Part shown: piece after piece, positions 1 through 9,924 of the stretch
Layout of the letters: every line of letters begins with the position of its first letter
Position numbering within the stretch: the first letter of the stretch is position 1
Source: Xiphias gladius
Lineage: Eukaryota; Chordata; Actinopteri; Istiophoriformes; Xiphiidae
DNA length: 64,000 nucleotides
Assembly: GCF_016859285.1 (NCBI RefSeq)
Contig: NC_053417.1
Coordinates: forward strand, 18,902,706 to 18,966,705
Direction of reading: 5' to 3'
Position numbers and translations under genes: made by a program
The notes under the pieces: model-generated
Told to the model about the DNA's origin: nothing
The model's input: the letters and a program-made list of their open reading frames with translations, nothing else
Databases searched by the model: none

Positions 1-680
1 AGACGTTGAGGGGAAAGCAGTAGAAGAGGACCCAGTGGGTTGTGACGTAGAGGGACGGGTTTGAGGATGGCTGGACCCCGGGGTGGATGAATGAGAAGGA
101 TGGTTTCCGAGTCTTGACCCGACACCATTGGCCAGCCGTGGCGTTCGGGGGAGAGTAGCAGCAGGAGAGGCAGGCAGAGGAGGAGCAACAGGAGGGAAAG
201 CAGAAGTTGAATGTGAAGAATGAGACAGACATGCCATCGGGAGATCTGCCTCCTTGGTGAGTGTGGTGGCCGTGTCATGAAGGCCTTTGGCCACCAGGTG
301 GTTCCTAATAAGCAACAGCAGCTCTTTCTCAGGGAAGGTGATCCTGGACTGGGCTTACCACATCTGCCCTCCGGGCAGCCGCCATGAGACTGCGTCTCGG
401 TACTCGATCAGCAGCGGTTTCCCGGAGATCCTTTCTATCAACTCAGCTGCAAACTTACAGAACTTGACATGCTCACTGCGTTTGTCCTGGAGCACAGAGA
501 AACGCCTTTCAAGCGAGCTGTTGGATGTAGTCAACTGCTGAACAAAAACCTTGCGTGCTTGCTGATGATCTGTCTGACGGAGCTGGAGCGAGACAGACCC
601 ACCAGAGCCTTACAGGCCAGCGCTCGGATCTGATCTGCATCTGTAATGGGCATCTTCACTGTCAGCAGGGACAGCAGCAC
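1..680 (-). other. dcaf1: dcaf1 exon 14 with multiple frame breaks (LisH and proline/serine-rich region)
   Basis: The acceptor is at 681-682 and the exon opens [20 protein letters not shown], a close DCAF1 match. After VRQIISK (near 565) the frame degenerates and hits a stop at 531-533. DCAF1-like sequence resumes in another frame at about 490 ([20 protein letters not shown]). It breaks again between about 410 and 350, where a few extra or missing bases disturb KPLLIG...ADVVAQSR. It resumes as [20 protein letters not shown], the LisH helix pair, and stays open to position 1 through a Pro/Ser/Thr-rich stretch. A functional gene would read through in one frame. Since exons 1-10 are intact, unpolished sequence is the simplest explanation; real decay of this allele is possible. 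Confidence 0.8.
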
Positions 681-3600
681 CTGCAGGAAAGACGCAGAAT
701 GTAGGTTAAAAATAATGGCTGACAGAACTGAGGGCATGTTTGAAAAGTATTTCTTGAGTAGGAAGGGTCCCAACTGAGTTAATTGACCCATTGATGTCTA
801 AGTAGCACCCATCACGAGAGGTTGACAAATTCGCCAAATGATAAGGAAAGGGGCTTCAGTGCTTCCTCTGCGTTCTCTTTTATCCTAGGAAAGCGTAAAT
901 GACATATTGCTATCCTACAATTCTTTGCTCAGGCAGTACACAACTCACCCTGCCAATGACGAAGTGCAGCCTTTGATAATATATACGTGTTTGTGCAAAA
1001 ATGATTTATACAACCAACATAAAACTTAATGACATGTTTCTTATGTTTGTCCCAAGTTTTATGTTTACATCACCTAGTCCAAGTGTAGTTGGAGCCACTT
1101 ACCACAAATGCTGTCTTTTCCTAAATCCCAGTTTTACAGCCGGACATATATAACAGTTGCCAGTTTATCAAGTACATCTTGCTAAAACTAATCCAGTCTA
1201 ATACAGTGACTGTATTGCATTATACTGACAAGTATTTTTATTATTTTCTCTACCCCGTTAATATCAATGAAGGTAGGCTAAATCACAGAAGCACATCTCT
1301 GCAAAATGCACTACGGTTCAACAGCACCACAAACTAGATCCTCCAAAACAATCATACAGTTGAATCAACACCTAACCTAAAAGTTTCAATAAAAACTGAA
1401 CATTATAACTTTAACTTAACTTAACTTTGTGTGTGTTTGTGGGTGACTGTGAGGCTTTAAAAAGTACTGTGCACTGTACAGTACTGAACACTCTACTGTG
1501 TTCCCATGTTAAAGGCACTAAATAAATCTAGACCATCTACCACTGCAGATCTTAGGAGCACCTGTCAAGATGCACAAATATACCTCAAAATTCTGGCCAC
1601 TGGCACAACTTTAGACACCCTATTATACACAACGACCAGAAAAACTTTGAGGTCACTTTTTGTCAATTCTGTAAAAAATGCCAAATACAGCCTTTAAAAA
1701 AATGCTTTGGTAACTGATATAAGATATCTCTACCTTGATGCCGTTGTTGGACTGCACCACATTCCACATCTTAGTGAGCACACTCGCTGGCTTTGGTCTG
1801 TTAAAGTGCCGACGGGGGTGCTCATGGTGAATCCTGCCAATGCTGGATATGCGTTTGTCTGGAGCACAGACGCAGTTGATAACAACCTGCAGAGCCGACT
1901 TCTGAATCTCGGCATCATTCACAAATACCTCTCCCTCTGCCACTGCCAGGACTATACTCATTCCTGTGAGAAAATCCAAAAATGATATGAAAAACCTTGC
2001 AGAAAAATAAAACCTGGAGTCGTGCCATCTCTCAGCAGAGCTGGGCACCGGTCTTATGAAATAAACAAGGATGAGTTACTGCATTTTTACTTAGTTACTG
2101 CATTTTATTACATTCTGTGGAGGGTAATAATAATTTGATTTTTTATTGGGCTAAATTCCAAAAAGGCTGGCAAATACTCAACTTAATGCTCACACCATGC
2201 CAGAAATCTTCTAATGGTGTAATGAACCAATACACTACAGACACATTTACAATAACTGCTGCTATTACAACATTCTGTATGACATGCTGCTTAAATGTGT
2301 TACTGACTCATGGCTGTATACAAGTAGTTTTATCCTGTTTCTTCAGATTAAATGGAAAACCCTTGTAAGAATACCGGATAACAACTAAATTATTATCCAG
2401 TTAAAGTTGTCATAGATGGATGTTAGCTCATAACACCTACCAACAGTGGAAACAGTGGATCCTCCCTCATCGAGGACAGCAACAGCCTCAGACAACAACA
2501 GCTGGGTCTTTGGAACAACTGTGAGGATGCTCAGGATGTCGAGGGCATATCGCACTGTATCACTCCTACAAGGAAATAAAAATATAATCACTGTATCACA
2601 ATATTATATTATTATAATATTGTGATTATATTATTAACTCAATCTCAGTCTGGAGTTGGAAACTGTTAAAACATATAAACAAGAAAAGGTATTAGACAAT
2701 TAGGAGAATAACTGACTCGCTAATACCTGCTATAATAGGTTCTCCAGTCACAGGCAATGGAAAATGAGCTGCAGGAGGAGCTGGACACACACGACAGCTA
2801 GGAAGACCTCTGCTGGTTCCCAGTAAAGCCGGAGGGTCCGTGACTCTATCGTAGCATCATTTCCACCACCTGCTCACGGCTATAGCTGACCGCCTGGGAA
2901 ACAAGGCGAGAACACAAATGATCACTACAGGAACACAAACTTCCTGCATTTTTTTACAACAACTAAAGGATGACGAGAGCAACTACACATAAAACCTGAA
3001 TAATACATTCAAAATGTTTACATTAAGAAATCAATTGTCCAGTAATGTCAATCTCTGTTTACCTTGTAAGAATACCGGATAACAACTAAATTATTATCCA
3101 GTTAAAGTTGTCATAGATGGATGTTAGCTCATAACACCTACCAACAGTGGAAACAGTGGATCCTCCCTCATCGAGGACAGCAACAGCCTCAGACAACAAC
3201 AGCTGGGTCTTTGGAACAACTGTGAGGATGCTCAGGATGTCGAGGGCATATCGCACTGTATCACTCCTACAAGGAAATAAAAATATAATCACTGTATCAC
3301 AATATTATATTATTATAATATTGTGATTATATTATTAACTCAATCTCAGTCTGGAGTTGGAAACTGTTAAAACATATAAACAAGAAAAGGTATTAGACAA
3401 TTAGGAGAATAACTGACTCGTCAATACCTGCCATAATAGGTTCTCCAGTCACAGGCAATGGAAATGAGCTGCAGGAGGAGCTGGACACACGACAGCTTGT
3501 GGAAGACCTCTGCTGGTTCCCAGTAAAGCCGGAGTGGTCCGTACTCTATCAGAAACTCCATCATTTCCACCACCTGCTCACGGCTATAGCTGACCGCCTG

Positions 3601-6600
3601 GGAAACAAGACGAAAACACAAATGATCACTACAGGAACACAAACTTCCTGCATTTTTTTTACAACAACTAAAGGATGACGAGAGCAACTACACATAAAAC
3701 CTGAATAATACATTCAAAAATGTTTACATTAAGAAATCAATTGTCCAGTAATGTCAATCTCTGTTTACCTTGTAGTACGGCTGGGAGTGAATGGGGGCAC
3801 CCCCTTCTGTGCGCTGCAGGGATTGCTTCACCTGCTCCACCTTGATCGCCAGATGGGCCTCAAAGTACCTGCGCAGTGCCATGCAGGTGTGCTTAGCAGT
3901 CTGCCTGCTGGAGAAAATCTCATCATCACTCAGAAGTGCTCCCTGGTCTTCCGGGTTCAGGATCTCCAGTGTGCTAATCTGGAAACAGTCAGTTCATATT
4001 ATATATCAGCACACAATCAGCATCTGTTATGTTCTGATACTACACTGAATACTCAGTTTATCAGTTCTTGAAATATACAGTATATTCTATGAATGATACA
4101 GAGGGTTAGGTTTACTTGGTTACAGTGAGGATCACATGTAGCGGACTGCTGAATTGTCCTACCAGATTGACAAGGCGCCGGAGCCCGTCCTGCTTGTCGA
4201 AAAGCTCCAGAACGGCACGGAATGAAAAGGAGATGGAAAAAAACATGGTGGCGTGGCAACAGCCGGACGCATGTGAGCATTCCAGCAGCCACAGCGTGTA
4301 ACCAACCACATCTGACAGGATGGAGTGGGGCAACATGCACACCTTGAGGGGAGAGGACACAGGAATGAATACAAGCGTGAACTGCTTCTAGATCTAGGTG
4401 ACAGTGATAAAATCAAGTATAATTTTTCATCAAAAAACCTCAATATTAATGTCAAGATGATTTTTGTGAATGAATATATTATGTTATTTTGTTCTGTACA
4501 GCTCTGGAGGATTTCCAAAATAAATATGATGGCCAGAAAGGCAGAGGAATTTGATGTTACTTTGGCTCAGAGAGAACAGAAAAGTTCAAATTTTTTAATC
4601 ACTAAATTGTAAAGCAGCCTTTAGGTTCTGTGAATTACAACAATATTCCCATTATCAGTATATCAAATGATGTCTCATTGCGACACAATATAATGATACT
4701 ATATATTGCCAAGCTTTAACTGCTACAAACATTTAATACATTACCATCTTGTCTTTGGCGCATGCGCATGAAGAAAGGCAAGAAAAACCTTGTGGGCACA
4801 TTTATGTCCATATTACTGATATTTCAGAGTGTATTTGTGTGGTGTATGTCTGTTTTGTACCCTCTCCATGGCATCCTGGTTATAGGCAAGATAATAGAGG
4901 CACAGAGACACTCCAGTGGCAGCCATAGATGGCCTGGGAATTTCCAGCAACTTCTGAACTCCTTCATGAGCCACAAACTCTGCAGCAAACTTCTTGTGCA
5001 GCAGCAAAGATGCCAGGTACTGAGAGGGGAGAACAGTAGAGAGATGAATCTAAAGACCTTGACCTTGTGTTTCAGCACTATGGAGGGTCCACTACATGAG
5101 TGTTTACCTTGAGAGCCTCAAAGGTGAGCTGCACATCATTGGTCTGCTTTAGATCCATATAATGCATGAGTAGCTCACGAGCTCCCATCTGCATGAACAC
5201 TGCCAGCAGCTGCAGGTGGAAGGAGGAGGTATGAGCATGAGGTGACCCTTCAAAACTAACTCTTTGTAATGTCACAACAGAATAACTCCTTAATCATAAT
5301 TAAGGAAGACTGACATCTGCTGGCAAATCTGTGACAAGACAAGGGAAATGCATACGCAGTCTAAAGTGATAAAGCAGTTACATATGCTGCACAGCTACAT
5401 GCTGCCAAATGCCATTTTACTATGTCTGCAACAAAAGATTCTTTTATTTTTAATCAATCTGTCAATTATTTTCTTGACTCATCATTTTTTATATAAAATG
5501 TCAGAAAACAGTGAAAATAGTTTGTCATAATTTTCCACTGCACAAGGAAAATTGCTTGTATTACTTGACCATCAGTCCAAAACCCAAAGATGTAGTTTAC
5601 TATTATATATGACAGGGAAAAGAATAAAACCCTCACATTTAAGAAGATGAAACCTTCAAATGTTTGGCATATTTAGCTTGAAAAAACTAACAAAAAAAAT
5701 TGATTGCCTGTCAAAATAGTTGTAGATCAATGTCGACTAACTGATTAATTGACTTAGTGTTGCAACTCTACTTTCTACTATGGTAATGGACCAACCTCTT
5801 GATACTCCCCCAGAGGAGTGAGATACTGCAGGATGAGCCTCTGCTCGATCTCTGGGGTTAGAGGGTACAGATGATAGTTATTTCCAATCACCCAGGGGCT
5901 CATCTCAGACCAGCTGCTGTTGGAAAGTTCACTGAAGTTCCTCTCTGGCTCTGGCAAAGAGAAGTTTAGCTTCTGTTTTGAGGTCCTGCCACTCTCCCTC
6001 TCTGCCTTCCTTTTTAGGTAACTGCTGCCATCAGACATGCCTTGGTGTATCAGTGAACCTGGGGCAGACATGGGCTTCATCATGGTTTTAACAGCTGAGT
6101 TGGCACGGCTGCTGGTCTTATGAGGAGAGTTGAGACGGAACGAAAGCTCGTTTTCAGGCTCAATGGTTGAGAAAGGAATTTCGCCATCCTCCTCTGGCCC
6201 CGTCCCCTCCCTTTCCCCTCCGTTTCTGCCCGGTGTGAAGGGCTTCTCTTCAAAGCCTCCATCAACAGTCTCCTCATCCAAAGGTAGCAAAGGCTCACTC
6301 AAGGTCTTCCTGGGGCTGGGCCGTTTGATTTCCCTTTTGTTCTCTGCATCCTTATCCTGAAGCTCACGTAAGCGATGCAGCATCAAAGGCACCTGTCAAA
6401 GTAAAGCACGAAAAAAAAAAAGTTAATGGACAGTTGCTACTTTACTGCTGATGAGCAAATCGTTCTGATGCTTGCTGGGATAACACAGTTTTGTCGGCCG
6501 TTCTAATACCTTGTCCATCACTATGTACTTTCACATCATTCATTAATATAAACCTTGATAGAGAAAATGTGATAGAGCGAAATCCCCTACTGACCAAAAC

Positions 6601-8122
6601 AGAGTTCTCCTCCCTGTAGTTGGCCGCAATGTCCTGGTTCTCCATGGCTCCTGCCAACAAGCCTGTGGCATATATTCTGAGGGGCTGCTCGGCCTCCTGA
6701 GCCCACTTAAATAGCCTTTCAACTATACCCTCCTGATAAAGACAAACACAGAATTATGGTGAAATGCATATAAAAAAAGAATATGAACAGATTCCTAATC
6801 AGAAAAAACACAGAACATTTTTAGTACTGTATTTTCCCCACCTCGTTCTCACTTGGTCAAACACAAATATATGATGGCTTAAAACACAATTTTAAAAATC
6901 CAGTTCTAAATAAAAGTATTGATACCGAGCCTTTAAAACACATACTACCTTAAAAAAAAACAAAGAGTCATGTGTCTGTGTCTATGAGTCTCCATTCACA
7001 AGTTAACTGGCAGAACGGTGGTCAAAGTGCAACTAACTTTGCAGGCTAGACTGTAGCTCCACAAACAAAACAGACATCTGTTGCCGTCTCTGGTTATCTA
7101 AACCTGATGGGTTTGTTGGTCTGTCCCAGTGACTCAGCGATAACGTGGCTTTCAGAACTTTACTTTATGTCACTACTGCTTTCCAGCAAAAACTACTTGA
7201 GCATCTCTGTCTTTACCATATGTCCTTACTCCATTTAAAACTGCTTTAAAACCTAGGACAGCCAGAGGATGACATTTAATCAAAATGAGAACTCATCTCC
7301 CTTTTTTGCAGCTTCTGCTTTATTGTTGGGATTTTTAATGTTATTATTTATATCAGCGTGCTAAACATGAATTAATAATGCTGCCAGTATAGGTCAACAT
7401 GGAATGTCTGATATGCATCTGGAAATGTTATCTCATAATGAAGTCAGGGATAACGTACCTTTTCTTGAAAGACCACTGCTGTCTCCAATCCAGGCATGAT
7501 GTTCTGAAGCAGGCGACAAGCTGCTGCATTGAGGGAAAATTCTCTGCTAGTCATCACATAGCTATTCACCAGCTACAAAGGGAAGAAATTTAAAAACTTT
7601 TAAAAATCACCCTCTGACTCAGAGGCTAAAAAACGGCCCTTTATTATGTACAACAAGTCTCAGTTCATTCTTACCGCGTTCATGAAGTCATCATTCTTGA
7701 ACAGGATCTTGAGCAGATGCCCTAACACGCACTCTGGATCAGCTCTCCCTAGTGGCCAGTGGGGAATTGTCAAAACAGTCACAACATTTAAATATCCAGT
7801 AATATTGCCATCATGTGTTGTGTTCACTTTTTCATACCAGGATGTCGATCATCGAAAGGGTCTGGGTCCGCTTTGTGGTACTCCTCTGTCTCCTTCTCAA
7901 CAAGCTCAGAGATTCTGAAAGTTGCAGCACATCAACACATTTAACTCTCTTTAAGTCACCCCCAATCCATCCTAATGGCACCCCATTAACAAGAAGCATA
8001 ACTACTTACTTTGTGAGGATGTTAACCAGCTCCTGCGTGCTGCCTTGTTGATCCCTCTCCCACTGTTCCAGTAGAGCAGTCAGCTCTGCCTTGGAGTCCA
8101 CACTGGCAGATGCCGACGCCAT
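1..8122 (-). CDS. dcaf1: DCAF1 (VprBP), CRL4 E3 ligase substrate receptor; N-terminal part, cut by window edge
   Basis: Coding exons, in minus-strand order: 8122-8010, 7914-7838, 7748-7675, 7572-7459, 6732-6595, 6392-5796, 5209-5108, 5019-4861, 4342-4163, 3978-3769, 3597-3428, 3266-3142, 1963-1734 and 680 to the edge. All junctions are GT-AG and phases match. The start [20 protein letters not shown] aligns with the vertebrate DCAF1 N-terminus. Landmarks are [19 protein letters not shown], a serine-rich linker in exon 6, and conserved armadillo-like blocks such as [20 protein letters not shown] and [20 protein letters not shown]. Exons 1-13 encode about 763 residues. The human protein has about 1,507, so the WD40 propeller and acidic tail lie outside. 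Known role: links substrates to DDB1-CUL4 in the nucleus; it is the host target of lentiviral Vpr/Vpx. Exons 11-12 lie in a tandem duplication and exon 14 is frame-broken. Confidence 0.95.
1146..1500. repeat. Degenerate MITE copy in dcaf1 intron 13
   Basis: It shares the terminal motif (TTGCCAGTTTATCAAGTACA) and the internal text AGGCTAAATCACAGAAGCAC / AACAGCACCAC with the better preserved copies near 42.4, 46.6 and 61.9 kb. The right end is not clean. Bounds are approximate. The rest of this intron (681-1733) holds nothing else I can name. Confidence 0.55.
2441..2565 (-). CDS. dcaf1: Second, identical copy of dcaf1 exon 12
   Basis: The exon is 125 nt with an intact acceptor (TAG) and donor (GTAGGT), identical to 3142-3266. 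It encodes the block starting [17 protein letters not shown] and ending in GGSTVSTVG. It enters in phase 2 and leaves in phase 1, so a transcript containing both copies in series would shift frame. Only one copy can be used in a productive mRNA, either by skipping 3142-3266 or by skipping 2727-2893 together with this copy. Confidence 0.7.
2727..2893 (-). pseudogene. dcaf1: Broken duplicate of dcaf1 exon 11
   Basis: This matches the intact exon 11 (3428-3597, 170 nt) but is 167 nt long with several indels. After the shared block encoding [13 protein letters not shown] the frame runs into an in-frame TAG where the intact copy reads EFLIEYGP. Both splice sites are retained, so inclusion would truncate the protein and probably trigger nonsense-mediated decay. 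Confidence 0.8.
5796..6392 (-). CDS. dcaf1: dcaf1 exon 6, variable Ser/Glu-rich linker
   Basis: This 597-nt exon in phase 0 encodes 199 residues. It starts with [20 protein letters not shown] and [13 protein letters not shown], which are well conserved. It passes through an acidic and Ser-rich linker longer and more divergent than the mammalian one (for example [15 protein letters not shown] text), and ends in the strongly conserved [20 protein letters not shown] and [19 protein letters not shown]. The donor reads GTTGGT, a weaker U1 match than its neighbours. Confidence 0.9.
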
Positions 8123-8204
8123 AGCGTTGCCTGTCAGGATGCCATGCACTCATTATTAATACAAACAAATCTAAAAACTAAACGCTAAAAATAAAAAAAC
8201 TCGA

Positions 8205-8493
8205 CTCCTCATCATTCAGCTGTACTTGTATGTACTGTTGAGTAGTTTAAAAAGCAAAACTTTTATAAACTATTAATATGTTTTGTATGCAAAAATCTTA
8301 ATTTGTTAAGTAACTCGTAACTTAAACTGTCATAAATTTGTATTGGAGTAAAAAGCACATTATTTCCATCTGAACTGCAGTGAAGTGGAAGTATAAAGTG
8401 GCATGACAAGAAAATTCAAGTAAAGTCCAAGTATTTCAAATTTGTACTCAAGTACAGTACTTGAGTAAATGTACTTAGTTAGATTCCATCACT
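8205..8493. repeat. Partial copy of dispersed teleost repeat (CAGTGGTGGAA family)
   Basis: The segment ends in CTCAAGTACAGTACTTGAGT, then AAATGTACTTAGTT and TTCCATCACT. This is the right-hand terminus also seen at about 40.33 kb. Internal text around ATTCAGCTGTA...TTTTGTATG also matches the 39.7-40.3 kb copy. Confidence 0.6.
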
Positions 8494-8525
8494 TATTAAT
8501 ACTTTATTTTCATTTCAGTCCATGT

Positions 8526-8765
8526 TTATCTAATACTCCAGAGGGCTGTACCAAAGTATGCTGCAGCATATCGTGACTTATAATCATAAAAAGCCAAGAA
8601 AAAAACGGAGGCAGATTTGCTCCATCGCTTCACAAACATCTCACTGTGCAGGTGCACCAGCTCTCCAGGGACTCCAACTGTCAGAACTACCAAAACTGTC
8701 ATTCCCCAAGTCAGTATGTAGATTAAATGCGTTATCACTTTCTCTGATTTGTTTGGGAACTGCAT
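8526..8765 (-). CDS. Unrecognised small ORF (79 codons) with a hydrophobic segment
   Basis: From the ATG at 8765 it reads MQFPNKSEKVITHLIYILTW and continues through a hydrophobic stretch (MTVLVVLTVGV) to a basic C-terminal half ending ALWSIR, so one transmembrane segment is plausible. It sits just inside the predicted first intron of dcaf1 on the same strand. I do not recognise the family. An open frame of this size can arise by chance, so this is only a candidate. Confidence 0.15.
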   Translation of the reverse strand: MQFPNKSEKVITHLIYILTWGMTVLVVLTVGVPGELVHLHSEMFVKRWSKSASVFFLAFYDYKSRYAAAYFGTALWSIR

Positions 8766-9355
8766 TCCCAGCTCCAACACTTACAGTCGATACTTCCTGC
8801 AGCAGGTAGCGGCAAACTCACACACTGCCTGTTGCGATGTTTGGCTAGCTTATACTGTGGCTAAGCAAGGAAGCTAATTTATATAGCTCGCTAGTGACAC
8901 TCTGAAAGTGCCCTTCTTTGGATTCCAGTGCTAAAGTTTACACTAGGCCTGAGCTGTCCGGGCATGTACAGCTTGCGTGAGATTCAAATCGTATTCGAAC
9001 CAACTTAAACCTTACTGTACCTGAAACCAGGCACTAAGGTGTTAGCTAGCAGCATCACAGGTAAACTTGCTACGTTTAGCTAGCATGCTAACTTCACCTC
9101 GTTGTTCCGCTCAGCTCTTCCTCGGCTTCCCCAAATTTACCAAGACTTGCGTCCAGCGATATTTGTCCAAACTCGATTGCTCCTCAATGTCTACGTATCG
9201 ATCCCCGTTTCACAGCCAGACTTTAATTTGCTTTATTGTAGCTTTGTGTTCACGGTTTATTATCATTATGGCGAACACGTTCTTCACGTCATTTCACGAG
9301 CGACAGTCCACTTTTAATGACGAAATGAATCAAGAGCAAAACATTGGGAAATACA

Positions 9356-9361
9356 TTTATT
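9356..9361 (-). other. ssuh2: Probable ssuh2 polyadenylation signal
   Basis: AATAAA on the minus strand, 564 nt past the ssuh2 stop codon. It would give a 3' UTR of about 0.58 kb. I saw no other canonical hexamer between it and the stop. Confidence 0.45.
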
Positions 9362-9924
9362 CAAATGGCTGAATTATTGCAAAGTGAGTATTACAAATGT
9401 TTTGTCTTGCAAGATCATAGATATTTAAGAAAAGATTCACATTTACATTAAAAACAATTAGTGTTGCCATGACAGCAAACGAATTATGTTCAAATGCACA
9501 TTAGTTACATAAACAAATAGCACTGCTGCAAAAATAGTACTCTGTATGAAACAGCTGGTTTTACTGACGATATAAAAATGAATGCTGTAATATAAATGCA
9601 ATACAGTTGAGGATTGTGGGAATATAGCTAGTTTTTTTGTTTTTGTTTTTTTTTTTTTCTGTTGACATAAGTCATGTTGTACTAGTTTGCCAAAGGTAAA
9701 GATTGCTTATTCAAGAGGCTGCATTAGTTCTACTGACTTGTGGGAGCTTAAAGGTTAAATGCCTCTGTGTTGAATGTCAAACTTTGACGAGGTCATAACT
9801 GCCCTCATGTCAGGCAATGCTGGGAATGCTCCATTCATCTGTAGAACTAACTTGTAAGTAAAACTGTTATAATTAAACATCCACTGCCTTGGAAAGTAAA
9901 CACCTTCATACACAACCACCACAT

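Larger units (their letters stand above)
2361..3770. repeat. 701-bp direct tandem duplication spanning dcaf1 exons 11 and 12
   Basis: Unit 1 is 2361-3061 and unit 2 is 3062 to about 3770, at a constant offset of 701 bp through exon 12 and its flanking intron. Each unit holds exon 12, intron 11, exon 11 and intron 10 up to the exon-10 splice donor. The exon 12 halves are identical (2441-2565 and 3142-3266). The exon 11 halves differ by several small indels and substitutions, and intron 10 differs at a few bases and homopolymer lengths. The 7-mer CCTTGTA occurs at both outer boundaries and at the junction, so microhomology marks the breakpoints. Confidence 0.9.
8123..9300 (-). promoter_or_regulatory. 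dcaf1: dcaf1 5' leader and probable promoter region
   Basis: The coding exon extends 8 nt upstream of the ATG to an AG acceptor at 8131-8132, so a separate non-coding first exon is expected. A consensus donor GTAAGT at 8785-8780, after a block ending GGAAGTATCGACT, is the best candidate for the end of that exon. This puts the start of transcription upstream (higher coordinates), around 8.8-9.3 kb. No TATA box or CpG-dense core is obvious. This is inference from splice sites only. Confidence 0.4.

Noticed and set aside
4053-4518. Overlapping open frames in all phases around a dcaf1 exon
   Set aside because: Only the frame giving [20 protein letters not shown] matches DCAF1; the others are shadows.
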